Part shown: piece after piece, positions 1 through 9,186 of the stretch
Layout of the letters: every line of letters starts with the position of its first letter
Numbering within the stretch: the first letter of the stretch is position 1
NCBI GenBank assembly: GCA_020845495.1
Contig: JADLFM010000164.1
Coordinates: 1-30,706 of the forward strand
DNA length: 30,706 nucleotides
Origin: Chloroflexota bacterium
GTDB taxonomy: Bacteria > Chloroflexota > UBA6077 > JACCZL01
Direction of reading: 5' to 3'
Notes under the pieces: model-generated
What the model was told of the DNA's origin: nothing
Seen by the model: the letters and a program-made list of their open reading frames with translations, nothing else
Databases searched by the model: none
Program-made: the position numbers and the translations under genes

Positions 1-53
1 GCCAGCGCGGGTGTTGCTATGGCCCCCTTCAGGTCGGATAGAATTCGTGGCGC

Positions 54-125
54 GGCGAGGTAGCTCAGCGGTAGAGCAGGGGACTCATAAGCCCTTGGTC
101 GGGAGTTCGAATCTCCCCCTCGCCA
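54..125 (+). tRNA. tRNA-Met (anticodon CAU)
   Basis: A complete cloverleaf can be folded. The acceptor strand GGCGAGG (54-60) pairs with CCTCGCC (118-124), followed by discriminator A125. The D arm is GCTC/GAGC and the T arm GGGAG-TTCGAAT-CTCCC. The anticodon loop CTCATAA carries CAT at 86-88. CCA is not encoded, since the following bases are CCG. The anticodon stem has one A-G mismatch next to the loop (A83 opposite G91). CAU could also mark tRNA-Ile2 after lysidine modification, but the arm sequences look like an elongator tRNA-Met. An integrase gene lies about 120 bp from its 3' end, the usual arrangement of a tRNA used as an attachment site. Confidence 0.93.
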
Positions 126-127
126 CC

Positions 128-245
128 GCCTCTCCTGGTCGAGACCAAAAGCCCCTGGTCTCCCAAAGTACCTTTGGTCTCAGTGCCCAAGTAATTCTTT
201 CTCGAGTGACCAGGGGACTGTTTTTCCCTTTGGTCCGGTTGCGCT
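128..245. other. Putative att / integrase arm-site region
   Basis: This short non-coding stretch between the tRNA 3' end and the integrase stop codon is dense in GACC/GGTC repeats. GACCAAAAGCCCCTGGTC (143-160) is nearly the inverse of GACCAGGGG...TTTGGTC (208-235), and another TTTGGTCTC lies near 173-181. The segment CAGGGGACT at 211-219, followed by CCTTTGGTC, copies the tRNA anticodon arm (CAGGGGACT at 77-85, then CCTTGGTC). This suggests integrase binding sites or an old attachment-site duplication. The exact att core cannot be fixed without the other end of the element. Confidence 0.5.
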
Positions 246-1241
246 TCAAATCGGCGCGTACCGGGGCATCCGCTTTGCCGCCTCGGACTGCCGCACCTGG
301 CCCGCGTACCGTCGAGTCATGGTGTTCGATGCGTGCCCGAGCATTTCCTGCACGGTCCCGATCTCGGCGCCTCGCTTCAGAGCCGTCTGGGCGAATCCAT
401 GACGGAACAGATGCCAGTGCATCCGGACGATGCCACAGCGCACCCGTAGGCGCTTCATGATCGAATGGGCGCCCCAGTACGTCAGCGGCCGGCCGTTCGA
501 TTGAAGCCACAGAGGAGCATCCTCGGGATACTTCCTGCGATACGACAGGTACGCCCTGACGTACTTCATTCCTCCCTCTGAGATCCAGGCCTCACGCTCC
601 TTGTTGCCCTTCGCTCGGATGCCCCGAATCTGCCCGGTCCGGATGTTGAGGCTCGAGAACGGCAGTTCAAGCACTTCGCGAAGCCTCAATCCCGTCGAGA
701 TGTAGACCGCCACCAGGGCGCGGTTGCGGGCGTCCTCCCAGTTCGGGAGGTCGAAACAGTTCAACACTGTCTCGATCTCCTCCTCGGTGAGCACCTGGGC
801 CGGCTTTTCTGGCGGGATGATGCGAGGAATCTTGAGCAGCAGGTCCCGCGTCGTCAGCTCAGCGTGCTTGTAGATGAATCTATTGGTGAAGACCTTCACC
901 GCGCCGAGTCTGGAAGCGATGCCGTCCTCGGCTCGACCCATCTTCCTCTGCTCCTGAATCCAGGTGTTGATGGCCTGGGGAGTCACGGACTCCAGAATCA
1001 GTGGTAGCGTCTGTCGTTCCAGGCTCCGTGTCATCGAGAGCAGCGCCTTCCGGTACTTGTCGATGGTGTGCTGCGACACCGGCTGTGAGCGGCCGCTCAG
1101 ATGGTCCATGTACTCAGCGATCAGCTGGGACAATGACTCCTGAGCGAATGATGGATCGACCCAGGTGTGTGCCGGATGCTTCACCTCCATGCCTTTCGTG
1201 GCAGGAACCGCCTGTTCCGCACTCAGTCTACGGCGAACCAT
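246..1241 (-). CDS. Tyrosine site-specific recombinase (integrase)
   Basis: The 331-aa protein belongs to the phage-integrase/XerCD family, which cuts and rejoins DNA through a covalent 3'-phosphotyrosine. An N-terminal SAM-like core-binding domain spans about residues 35-130. The catalytic domain shows the full set R186 (STGLR), K211 (AKGN), H277-x-x-R280 (HLFRH), H303 (LGH) and Y312 (RRYAG). The start at 1241 was chosen because GGGAGG lies just upstream. The reading frame is open further upstream but would run into the 3' end of the neighbouring gene. Its C-terminus faces the tRNA-Met gene, so it probably integrates and excises this element there. It is separated from the transfer operon by about 145 bp and may have its own promoter. 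Confidence 0.93.
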   Translation of the reverse strand: MVRRRLSAEQAVPATKGMEVKHPAHTWVDPSFAQESLSQLIAEYMDHLSGRSQPVSQHTIDKYRKALLSMTRSLERQTLPLILESVTPQAINTWIQEQRKMGRAEDGIASRLGAVKVFTNRFIYKHAELTTRDLLLKIPRIIPPEKPAQVLTEEEIETVLNCFDLPNWEDARNRALVAVYISTGLRLREVLELPFSSLNIRTGQIRGIRAKGNKEREAWISEGGMKYVRAYLSYRRKYPEDAPLWLQSNGRPLTYWGAHSIMKRLRVRCGIVRMHWHLFRHGFAQTALKRGAEIGTVQEMLGHASNTMTRRYAGQVRQSEAAKRMPRYAPI

Positions 1242-1386
1242 GCTGCCTCCCACAAGGCCAGGAAGGTGAGCCTTCCGATCATTGATGTCGAGCGCGGTGG
1301 TCGCGTTGTCATGACGTACGCCCCCTTGATGACCTTGGGATTGGTGCCGGAATGGACGTGTGGCCGCAGAGGTGGCCCGCTCCGCG

Positions 1387-3183
1387 TCATACCCTCGACG
1401 CACCAGGTGGCCACCGTCGTCGCGCCGCGTAGGCATCGTGAGGCTCTCGCCAGATCGGGCCAAATAGGCCATCAGGGTTGGTGGGATCACCAGTGATCCG
1501 CCACTCGCAGGTGAGGAGCAGCGGCAACACGAGAGCACGCCCTACGGATGCAGCACGAGCAGATCGCGCGATCCGCTCCTCACTCTTGCTGTCGGTCGTC
1601 ACGACCAGGATGGTCGGGAAGCCGTCGTAGTCCTGCTCGAAAGCGCGGCTGTCACGGTAGTCGTAAAAGCCGGCCCACTTCTCGGCGTAGTCGCGGGCGC
1701 TCATCGTGCCGCGGTCGTACTCCAGGAAGAACCCATGCAGCTCCCCGTGATGACGGACCATGCCATACCCATCCGGCCGCACCCGCCGCCGACTGCACGC
1801 CGAGGTGCTCCGCCACTCTAGGATGGCGTCGCTACCCGCTCCGGGCATGGCGCCGTATCTACGGAACAGGCCCACGAAGTGCGCATCCGCGCCAAGCGTG
1901 TGAGCCAGATCTCGCAGCAGCAGGCGGCGGATTCCGGTCGGATGTTCGGGGCCGCCGCCAGCCAGCCCGTTGAAATGGACGGCACGGGCGAGGCTGAGGC
2001 CCTGTTGACCCGCGACGATCTCCAGGCCGGCTTCGGTCAGCTCCGTCAGGTCATCCGGTGTCGACCAATGACGCTCGTCGACACGCAGAAGTCGCATAAG
2101 GCCAAGCCGGATCAGTCGAGCACGTCGCTCCCGGACGCGACGGACGTCCCACCCGAGCACGTCGGCCAGACTGTCCGCGGGCAGGAACGGATGGCGCCCG
2201 ACCAGGTCGAGCAGGAGTCGCTCCACAGGTTTCACCTCCAGCACCAGGCTCGCCGTGCCCCCATCGGACGAGCCGCGCTGGAAGACCGTCCCAACCGGTC
2301 GGGGAATCCGGCTGCCGGGTTGCCTCTCACCAAGCGGCCGAAGTCTCGGATCGCGGATGCCGAGTGTCGATGCCGGTCGCGTGGCGCTGGCCGCGTCGCT
2401 GAGCGCGCGGCAGTCGACGAGCAGGTCGCGCCAGGTCGCGAGGTGAACGACCAGCGGCGCACTGCCACGGGACCGCGCCACGTCATCGAGCAGCCGAACC
2501 CAGGCGGACCGCCGGGTATCGGTGGTGGCGACGATGAGCGTCGGCAGGGTGCTGCCACTGACTCGGCTGAGTGCCTGCAAGTGTCCGATGGCCGGACGGT
2601 AGGCGCGCAGCGGGAAGGTCGCCAGATCCGGCACCAGGACGAGCTCGGCAGCCTGCTCCGCCCAGGTCAGGGCAGCATAAGCCGGCAACTCGATCGAGAT
2701 CGGCGCCTTGCGGGTCGGGCGACGAAGCCGTCCCCGCCACGGCTGTTCCCAGGCGATGAGCCTGGCTCGCCCCGTCCGTACGCCCGCGACCGCGACGAGG
2801 AGCTGATATGCTGCGAGCAGGTGCGGTAGGCCGGGCAGGCGCGCCAGGAGATCGGGGCCACGCAGACGCGCTCGTCGGGCCAGGTACGCTGCATCGACCT
2901 GTCGGTCGACGGCTATCGTCGCGATGCCCAGGTCGGTCAGGTAGAGCAGGCCGGGATTTCGTCCAACTCTGAATGCCAAATGGATCTCATCGACCAGTCC
3001 CATGGCACGGAGCCGGGCCAGGCGGCGGTAGACTGGGGCGCCGGCCCGAGCTCCGTCCAGCCGCTCAATGGCTCCTTCCCAGAGGAGCGGGAGATGCGTC
3101 AGCAGTCGGAGCGTGCGTCGGTCTCCGTCGGTCAGGCGCTCGGCGGCTCCCACGGCGTCTCGCCAGCGAACCTGTTCGGTCAT
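1387..3183 (-). CDS. Replication-relaxation (Replic_Relax) family protein
   Basis: This 598-aa protein has two winged-helix-like segments, one near residues 20-100 and one near 325-395 (LLLDLVGRHPFLPADSLADVLG). They are followed by a C-terminal region of the Replic_Relax type containing RPDGYGMVR, FFLEYDRGTM and KWAGFYDYRD. Family members occur on plasmids and conjugative elements of Gram-positive-type bacteria, usually beside the coupling ATPase. They are thought to act in DNA processing, but the biochemistry is poorly established. The ATG overlaps the stop of the upstream ATPase gene (ATGA at 3180-3183), so the pair is translationally coupled. As no classical relaxase gene is visible, this protein is the best candidate for a DNA-recognition or relaxase-like role, which is inference. 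Confidence 0.75.
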   Translation of the reverse strand: MTEQVRWRDAVGAAERLTDGDRRTLRLLTHLPLLWEGAIERLDGARAGAPVYRRLARLRAMGLVDEIHLAFRVGRNPGLLYLTDLGIATIAVDRQVDAAYLARRARLRGPDLLARLPGLPHLLAAYQLLVAVAGVRTGRARLIAWEQPWRGRLRRPTRKAPISIELPAYAALTWAEQAAELVLVPDLATFPLRAYRPAIGHLQALSRVSGSTLPTLIVATTDTRRSAWVRLLDDVARSRGSAPLVVHLATWRDLLVDCRALSDAASATRPASTLGIRDPRLRPLGERQPGSRIPRPVGTVFQRGSSDGGTASLVLEVKPVERLLLDLVGRHPFLPADSLADVLGWDVRRVRERRARLIRLGLMRLLRVDERHWSTPDDLTELTEAGLEIVAGQQGLSLARAVHFNGLAGGGPEHPTGIRRLLLRDLAHTLGADAHFVGLFRRYGAMPGAGSDAILEWRSTSACSRRRVRPDGYGMVRHHGELHGFFLEYDRGTMSARDYAEKWAGFYDYRDSRAFEQDYDGFPTILVVTTDSKSEERIARSARAASVGRALVLPLLLTCEWRITGDPTNPDGLFGPIWREPHDAYAARRRWPPGASRV

Positions 3184-5915
3184 GACGCCGTCTCCGCCAG
3201 ATCTTCCGAGGGCGGGTCGAGAGGTAATGGCCGCTGGATCATTTCGGGTGCCTCGCCGGTCACGACGCCCGCCGATCGCATGCCGGACGTCGTGGTGGGT
3301 GGCTCTCCTCGTCGGTGCTTCTCATTGCGATGTTGATTCCGAGCATTCTGGCGCTCGGTCGAGGCGACCGTATCGGTGGGTGCTTGACTGGGTTCGTTGA
3401 CACGACCTCCCCGTCCGGTCTGATCCCGCTTCTGAACCATGGCGCGGCTCGCGTCGATCCTGGCCAGGGCCGATCGAAGGTCGTTGTCGACGGCGCTTGA
3501 CTCGCGGCCATGTCGAGCCGCCGAGAGCTCGGCGAGCGTGTCGCGCGCGACCGGGTCACTTCTCGGCGGCCGATCGAGCGACAGCGAGAACGTCGGCAGC
3601 CGCTCCCCGCCGGCCGAGAGTCTAGCGTAGCACTGGTGCTCACCGAGCTCGATCAGGTCGCCTTCGTCGATCTCGCCGCCCAGTTCACGCACCAGGTAGC
3701 GGGCGTCCTCGGCGCTGGTGTGGAAGGCGAACAGGCCGTCGAGGTTGGCGAAGACGGTCGCTCGCAGCGAGCGTCCCTGGTCGCGGTCGAGCGACTCGAG
3801 GCGGGCCAAGCTCTGGGTGGCCAGGATCAGGTTGGCGCCGTACTTCGCCAGCTCGGAGAGGATCGCCTCGTAGTCGGCGCCTGGCATGGTGTGGAACTCG
3901 TCGACGATCAGCGTCACCGGGCGCCGTCGCGATTCCGGGAACTGGGCCTGCTCGCCGACCAGCAGGCCAACGAGATTGACCAGGGTGCCGCCGATCAGCG
4001 CGGCCGTGTCCTCGCCGATCGTCCCCTTGGCCGTGTTGACGACGACGATGGCACCGGTCCTCAGCCAACCGGACGGATCGATGGTCGAACGGGGCTGGCC
4101 GACGATCGAACGCGCCGCCCTGCTTCCGGCATATTTATGCACCTTCGTTTGTACAGGATTAGAAACTTCGACCTGGAGCCGACGATCGAGGTGCTCGAAG
4201 TAGCCGGACCACCAGTCCGTTATGATCGGATCGGAGACCAGCTTGAGGACGCTTTTCCGGAACGCGTCGTCGGCGAGCAGGGTTGGCACCTGGAGGATGG
4301 TGTGCTGGCGGCCTCGGCCGATGGGGCCTTCCGCGCAGATCGCCTGATTCACTTCGAACAGGGTGAGCAGTGCGAAGCGGAAGGCGTCCTCCATCCTCGG
4401 CCCCCAGAAGCGGTCGAACTCGCGCCGAAAGATCGCCAGGGCATTCGAGACCGCCTTGTCGCGATCCCAGCCCAGCCCCACGTCGAGCAGGTTCAGGCCG
4501 AACGGGCGAGCCCGCTGCGACACGTCGAGATAGACGACGTTGTCGCGTCGGCTCGGGGGCACCAGCCCGAGCGTGGCCTCGGCGAGGTCGCGGTGCGGAT
4601 CGACGAGGACGAGCGCCGGTGGCCGGCCGTCGGTCGCCACGGACCCCATCAGATAGCTGGCGATGCGGAGCAACAGGGACGACTTCCCGCGACGGGTCTT
4701 GGCGACGAGCAGCAGGTGCCGACGGAGCAGCTCGTCAGGTAGCGAGACCGGTACCGATCGTCCCAGATGGGCCGAGACACCGACACGACACCCGTGCGTA
4801 ACCGAGAACGGCCTGGGCAGGCGGCGCCGAGCGCCGGTCCGCTCGAGCAGCGGGACATCGGCCTGGGCCTGCGGCAGATGCCACAGGCCGGCAAGCTCGC
4901 GCGTGTTGAGGATCGGTGTTGACCTCGCAGGAGCCAGCGGACGCAGCTCGCGCAGGTCGAGATCATCCTTTCGGAGACGTCGCGGCTCCAGGCCATTACC
5001 GGCCGCCAGGTTGAACTGGCGATAGGCCCTTGCCAGCCGGTCCAGCCGCTCATCCATCGCCGGTGGTGGTGTATTGGCTGGCGCGAAGACGGCCAGCCGG
5101 ATTTCGGTCCGATAGGCGATGCGGCTGACCTTCTCCTGAACCAGGCGCATGTCGTAGATGGTTCGCTTCAGCAGTCGTCGTACGAGAAGCAGGGCCGCTG
5201 GCACTCCGACTCCGATGCCGGCGGCCAGGAGTGCCAGCTGGAGCCACTGGCCCGCGCTGTACCACTGGTACCCCTGGTAGGCCAGACAGCCGGCCGCCAG
5301 AAGTCCCGCCCACATGAAGACCGGCGCGAGTGAAGTATCTGCCTGTGCATTGGCGCGCTCCGATGCCAGTGGATGCTCGACGGTGAGACGCAAGTACTCC
5401 TTGCACCAGTCGTCCGGTGCCGGTGCGAGGACCAGCTGGCTCAGCGACCTCCAGCCGGGCGGCAGGTCGCTGAGCGCCCCGAGGAGCCCGAGGATCGGGT
5501 CGGCCTGGGCGGCGCGATCGGCTGCCACGTCGTTGTCGCGGAAGGTGCGAAGCGGCAGGTAGCCGGGACCGCGCAGGACGAGCGAACGAGCCACAACCCG
5601 CTCGTCCGGCTGGCACCAGGACGGGTCCAGACCTGGATGCCTATCGACGTCGAGGCGGCGAAGCTCGGCCTGTGGATATGCCACCCCGAGCTGGTCTTCG
5701 AGGTGCTGTCGCATGGCGACGGTACCAGCGCGGGCCACGAAGCGGCGTGCCTCGGAGGTGGCCGTCATCTCCAGGCCGAATGGCTCGGCAAGAGAGATCG
5801 CCGCCAGGAGGTTCTCAGCCGGGGTGATGACCGCCGCGTTCGTGCGCGGCGTGACGATCTCGACAAGCTCGTGATGCATGGCGGGGCGCGGTCGACGCCT
5901 AATTCTGAGCGGCAT
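3180..5915 (-). CDS. Membrane-anchored coupling-type ATPase (VirD4/TraG/HerA-like)
   Basis: The 911-aa protein probably acts as the coupling ATPase that feeds DNA to the secretion channel. Residues 198-217 and 224-246 form two membrane segments. The RecA-like motor has Walker A AKTRRGKSS (405-413), VDPHRDL (438-444), Walker B LIVDEF (669-674) and a LATQS sensor motif (698-702). The long N-terminal region (about 1-190) and the low-complexity C-terminal tail (about 790-911) resemble those of coupling proteins in PrgI/VirB4-type systems. The start is uncertain: ATG 5915 overlaps the upstream gene by 17 bp, while an alternative ATG lies at 5879, and neither has a strong ribosome binding site. It is coupled to the Replic_Relax gene downstream. 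Confidence 0.82.
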   Translation of the reverse strand: MPLRIRRRPRPAMHHELVEIVTPRTNAAVITPAENLLAAISLAEPFGLEMTATSEARRFVARAGTVAMRQHLEDQLGVAYPQAELRRLDVDRHPGLDPSWCQPDERVVARSLVLRGPGYLPLRTFRDNDVAADRAAQADPILGLLGALSDLPPGWRSLSQLVLAPAPDDWCKEYLRLTVEHPLASERANAQADTSLAPVFMWAGLLAAGCLAYQGYQWYSAGQWLQLALLAAGIGVGVPAALLLVRRLLKRTIYDMRLVQEKVSRIAYRTEIRLAVFAPANTPPPAMDERLDRLARAYRQFNLAAGNGLEPRRLRKDDLDLRELRPLAPARSTPILNTRELAGLWHLPQAQADVPLLERTGARRRLPRPFSVTHGCRVGVSAHLGRSVPVSLPDELLRRHLLLVAKTRRGKSSLLLRIASYLMGSVATDGRPPALVLVDPHRDLAEATLGLVPPSRRDNVVYLDVSQRARPFGLNLLDVGLGWDRDKAVSNALAIFRREFDRFWGPRMEDAFRFALLTLFEVNQAICAEGPIGRGRQHTILQVPTLLADDAFRKSVLKLVSDPIITDWWSGYFEHLDRRLQVEVSNPVQTKVHKYAGSRAARSIVGQPRSTIDPSGWLRTGAIVVVNTAKGTIGEDTAALIGGTLVNLVGLLVGEQAQFPESRRRPVTLIVDEFHTMPGADYEAILSELAKYGANLILATQSLARLESLDRDQGRSLRATVFANLDGLFAFHTSAEDARYLVRELGGEIDEGDLIELGEHQCYARLSAGGERLPTFSLSLDRPPRSDPVARDTLAELSAARHGRESSAVDNDLRSALARIDASRAMVQKRDQTGRGGRVNEPSQAPTDTVASTERQNARNQHRNEKHRRGEPPTTTSGMRSAGVVTGEAPEMIQRPLPLDPPSEDLAETAS

Positions 5916-6198
5916 GACGGTAATCCGTGCTCACGTGGGCGGATGGCGTCGGTGGGCATGCGAATCGGCGCCCCGCCTTGCGCCGGATCACCCAACGGAG
6001 GGCCAGAAACTCGTCTCGAACCACCTCGAGGTCGGTCCGGCCGCAGCGCTGCCAGGAGTGGCCTGTCAGCGACTCGGCGAAGCCGATAACGTCGCGTGGC
6101 CCCCAACCCAGCAGGCCGCCAAGCCGCAGCACGACTAGGCGGAGCCGGGCTCGCTCTCTCCGACGGAATCGCACCGCATGCCTACTGCGCGTAGCCAC
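5899..6198 (-). CDS. Small basic protein of the transfer operon (unknown)
   Basis: This 99-aa arginine-rich protein starts at GTG 6198, preceded by GGAGGAG at good spacing. It overlaps the primase 3' end by 17 bp and the ATPase 5' end by 17 bp. Recognisable sequence runs from VRFRRRERARLRL to DLEVVRDEFLALR; the last 20 residues read less like conserved protein. No domain is recognised. The strong ribosome binding site and the tight packing between two transfer genes argue that it is expressed. A helical, basic character would suit a nucleic-acid or membrane-surface accessory role, but that is speculation. Confidence 0.55.
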   Translation of the reverse strand: MATRSRHAVRFRRRERARLRLVVLRLGGLLGWGPRDVIGFAESLTGHSWQRCGRTDLEVVRDEFLALRWVIRRKAGRRFACPPTPSAHVSTDYRHAAQN

Positions 6199-7297
6199 GG
6201 TGCTCCTCCGTCCTGGCACTTCCCATGCGGGCAGCGCTGAGCAGGCGATAGAACCAGTCGCGTCCGTGGGGACGGAGGCCGAGCTCATTGAGATCGGTCC
6301 CATCCGGCAGGCGGAGCGGCCGCCAGCGATCGCCGAGCTGCACGCCGAAGCGCGCGGCCGCCTCGTCGCCGGCGGCGTCGCCGTCGAAGACACCGAAGAC
6401 GCGCTCAGCTCGAGCCAGGAAGCCGAGCCGCTCAGCCGGGATGTGTGTCCCGCACGGGCTGAAGGCCGGCAGTCCCCAGCCCACTGCCGTCAGGTAGTCG
6501 AAGACCCCTTCGCAGAGCACGGCCTCCTTCCGCCCGACCGCCCGCTCGAATCCCAAGACCGGCCGCTCACCCCCAAGGGCCAAGTACTTCGGACGGTCGG
6601 AGCCGTCATCGAGACTTCGGCCGATCATCCAGATGGTCTGGCCGCCACGAAGCTCCGGCACGACGATCCTGCCGACCAGGACGTCACGAAGGGCCGAATC
6701 CGGTCCTCGACGTCCAGTTCGCTGGATCAGTCCAAGCTCCTGAGCGACTTCCAGGCCGCGCCGGGTCCGAAGGAACTGGGAGAGGGAGTCGCCATCGGCG
6801 TAACCAAGCCAGCAGCGCCGTATGACCCAGTCCGGGATGCCACGATCTCGCAGGTAGGCCAGGGCGCGCGGCTCGCGCCAGAGCGTGTGGTGGTAGACGG
6901 CGCCGGCCATGTTCATGGCCACCTGCTCCGTCAGCGTGAGGCGATCCCACCGTCGGACCCGCTCAGATCTCTGCGGCGCTGACACTCGGGCCGCCGGTCG
7001 GGTGGACCGTGGAAGCCCGATCAACAGGTCGCAGGCGGCGGAGAAGCTGAGGCCGTCGCGGCGCATCACCCAACTGATGACGTCGCCGTGCGCCCGACAG
7101 CCGTAGCAGTGGAAATGCTCGTCCCGCTCGTCGACGACGAGCGACGGCCGGCGATCATCATGGAAGGGGCACAGACCTTTGAGGCTGCTCGGGCCGGCTC
7201 GGACCAGCCGCACCCCGCTCATCGCGACCACCTGGGCGAGCGGATGGGCCCGCTTGAGCGCCTCGACGTCATGGCGGCGGTGGAAGACGGTGGCCAT
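6182..7297 (-). CDS. DnaG-type primase with CHC2 zinc finger and Toprim domain
   Basis: This 371-aa protein is a compact DnaG-like primase. The CHC2 zinc-binding domain shows C43-x2-H46 and C64-x2-C67 (CPFHDD, CYGCRAHGD). The Toprim domain has the catalytic E263 (CEGVFD) and the acidic pair D305/D307 (FDGDAAGDEAA). It lacks the C-terminal helicase-interaction domain of chromosomal DnaG and is shorter than the roughly 600-aa housekeeping enzyme. ATG 7297 overlaps the VirB4 stop codon in TGATG and is preceded by GGGAGGAG. On conjugative elements such primases prime complementary-strand synthesis of the transferred single strand; that role here is inferred from context. Confidence 0.9.
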   Translation of the reverse strand: MATVFHRRHDVEALKRAHPLAQVVAMSGVRLVRAGPSSLKGLCPFHDDRRPSLVVDERDEHFHCYGCRAHGDVISWVMRRDGLSFSAACDLLIGLPRSTRPAARVSAPQRSERVRRWDRLTLTEQVAMNMAGAVYHHTLWREPRALAYLRDRGIPDWVIRRCWLGYADGDSLSQFLRTRRGLEVAQELGLIQRTGRRGPDSALRDVLVGRIVVPELRGGQTIWMIGRSLDDGSDRPKYLALGGERPVLGFERAVGRKEAVLCEGVFDYLTAVGWGLPAFSPCGTHIPAERLGFLARAERVFGVFDGDAAGDEAAARFGVQLGDRWRPLRLPDGTDLNELGLRPHGRDWFYRLLSAARMGSARTEEHRGYAQ

Positions 7298-9186
7298 CAG
7301 ACTCCTCCCGGAGAACCGAGCCGTCGGCGCGGCGCGGCCGATCGAAACCTCGACTCGCCCATCGCTGCGCTCCCTCCCGTTGCCTCGGCTGACCGTTCGG
7401 CGAGCTCGCGCGGCGCGGTTGTGACAAGGCGGTGCTCGGCCGGGCTCGCCTCGATCTTCAGCGCGACGTGGCTGCCACGCGCGAAGAACAACCCCTCCCC
7501 TTTGGCAGCGGCCAGCAGGAACTGCCGCTCGTCGTCCGAGAGCTGGAAGGCGCCGATGACCGGCTGGATCGTGGCCGCGTCCTGCTTCATGAGCAGCTTG
7601 ATCGCGGCGTTCGCCAGCACCGTTCGCCCGTGCTCGGCGTCGAGGAAGTCGGCCACGTCCTGAGTGATGGTGACGAGACCCAGGTAGTACTTGCGCGCGC
7701 GCCGGGCCATCCCGGCGAGGAAGGCCCCTCCTTCCGCGTACTGCATCAGCGACCAGGCCTCGTCGATGATCAGCAGCCGCGGCCGACGCGAGCGACGCAC
7801 CTGGTTCCAGACGAAGGTCGTGATCAGGTGGATGCCGAGCGGTCGCAGCTCCGGCTCCAGGGCCTGGACGTTGAAGACGACGAACCGCCGGTCGAGAGCG
7901 ACATCGGTTGGCGCGGCGAAGAGGCCGGCCAGGGAGCCGCCGACGTAGCGCTCCAGGCGGGTGGCGAGGTCGGCTGCCGTCTCGCCCGACTCGCCCGTGA
8001 GCATGGCCAGAAGGTCGCGCATCAACGGAACGGGTCGACTGTGGGTGGCCGGGTCCGCGTCGATGCCCTTCGCGGCGTAGGTGCGGTACAGGGCACGGTC
8101 GAGGAGCGCCCGCTCGTAGGAGCCGAGCGGCCGGCCTTGCTCTGCCAGCATGATCTCCAGCAGCCCGAGCAAGGCGGCCACCTGCTCCGCCAGCGGGTCG
8201 CGGCCCTCCCAGTCGTCGTCGGGAGGCGACAGGTCGAACGGGTTCAGGTGCTGGGCCGACGAACTGGCGAGGCGGACGTACTGGCCGCCAACGGCGTCGC
8301 AGAGCGTCCGGTACTCGTCCTCCGGGTCGATCACCAGGAAGTCGATGCCGAATAGCAGGTTCCGCAGCGCCATCAGCTTGGTGAAGTACGACTTGCCGGC
8401 GCCCGACTTGGCGAAGACGACGGCGTTGGCGTTCTCCAGGCTCGGGTCGAAGGGATCGAAGATGACTGGCGATGCGTTGTGCCTGGCGATCCCGTAGAGC
8501 ACCCCGCACTCCATTGTCAGCGTGCTGGAGGAGAAGGGGAACGTCGTCGCGAGCGAGGAGGTATCGAGGTTGCGGGAGACCAGCAGATAGTCTTGTCCCT
8601 CCGGCAGGCAGGAGCGGAAGCCGGCATCCTGCTCGAGGATCGACACCCGCGAGTGCGCGAGCATACCGTCGAGCGTGACCTCGACGCGGCGCGTCAGATC
8701 GTCGAGGGTGGCCAGCGACCTGGCGCGCAGCAGGACGTATAATCCCACCGAGAAGACCTTCTCTTCGCCCCGCTGGAGGGCGTCGCGTAGCCTCTCGGCA
8801 TCCTCGTAGGCAACCTCGCGCTCCGGGTCGGCCAAGCGGCCACCGCGCGCCTCAAGCAGACGCGAAGAATGCAATTGCACCATCTTGTGGGTGAGTGTCG
8901 TGACCATCTGTCCCGTCTCGAGTGGGAGCAGGTGGAGGCTCAATTCGAGTGGCTCTTCGAAGTCGATCAGCGGCTGGAGCCAGCCCGGACCGACGGTGCG
9001 CGGGTAGCCCGTCACGGCAAGCGTTCGGGCGTACTGGTAGTCGAGGCGGACGTGGTCGCGGGCGACTTCGAGGACGGCGGGCGCGACCAGATCGGCAAGC
9101 GAGCGCGTGCCGAGGGCGAAGCGCCGCTCGTCGGCGCTCAGTCCGTGCTGAGGTGCTCCATTGCGTCGGATCTTCAGGAGCGGCAT
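7297..9186 (-). CDS. VirB4-family conjugation ATPase
   Basis: The 629-aa protein is the VirB4/TraC-type ATPase that powers assembly of the type IV secretion channel at the inner face of the membrane. Its N-terminal domain (about 1-230) carries the family pattern around the VGLYVLLRA segment. The motor domain has Walker A AKSGAGKS (259-266), the VIDPEDEY motif (285-292), Walker B LLIIDEAWSLM (471-481) and the TQD sensor (508-510). ATG 9186 overlaps the preceding stop (TGATG), with AAGGG upstream. Its position between the TraC-like gene and the primase is typical of PrgI/VirB4 modules in Gram-positive-type elements. Confidence 0.93.
   Translation of the reverse strand: MPLLKIRRNGAPQHGLSADERRFALGTRSLADLVAPAVLEVARDHVRLDYQYARTLAVTGYPRTVGPGWLQPLIDFEEPLELSLHLLPLETGQMVTTLTHKMVQLHSSRLLEARGGRLADPEREVAYEDAERLRDALQRGEEKVFSVGLYVLLRARSLATLDDLTRRVEVTLDGMLAHSRVSILEQDAGFRSCLPEGQDYLLVSRNLDTSSLATTFPFSSSTLTMECGVLYGIARHNASPVIFDPFDPSLENANAVVFAKSGAGKSYFTKLMALRNLLFGIDFLVIDPEDEYRTLCDAVGGQYVRLASSSAQHLNPFDLSPPDDDWEGRDPLAEQVAALLGLLEIMLAEQGRPLGSYERALLDRALYRTYAAKGIDADPATHSRPVPLMRDLLAMLTGESGETAADLATRLERYVGGSLAGLFAAPTDVALDRRFVVFNVQALEPELRPLGIHLITTFVWNQVRRSRRPRLLIIDEAWSLMQYAEGGAFLAGMARRARKYYLGLVTITQDVADFLDAEHGRTVLANAAIKLLMKQDAATIQPVIGAFQLSDDERQFLLAAAKGEGLFFARGSHVALKIEASPAEHRLVTTAPRELAERSAEATGGSAAMGESRFRSAAPRRRLGSPGGV

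Noticed and set aside
246..1538. A longer 430-aa integrase
   Set aside because: The extra N-terminus overlaps the 3' end of the Replic_Relax gene and does not resemble integrase sequence. The ATG at 1241 has a good ribosome binding site.
3510..4742. A 410-codon open frame on the plus strand
   Set aside because: It lies wholly antisense to the coupling ATPase, whose Walker motifs prove the minus strand is coding here.
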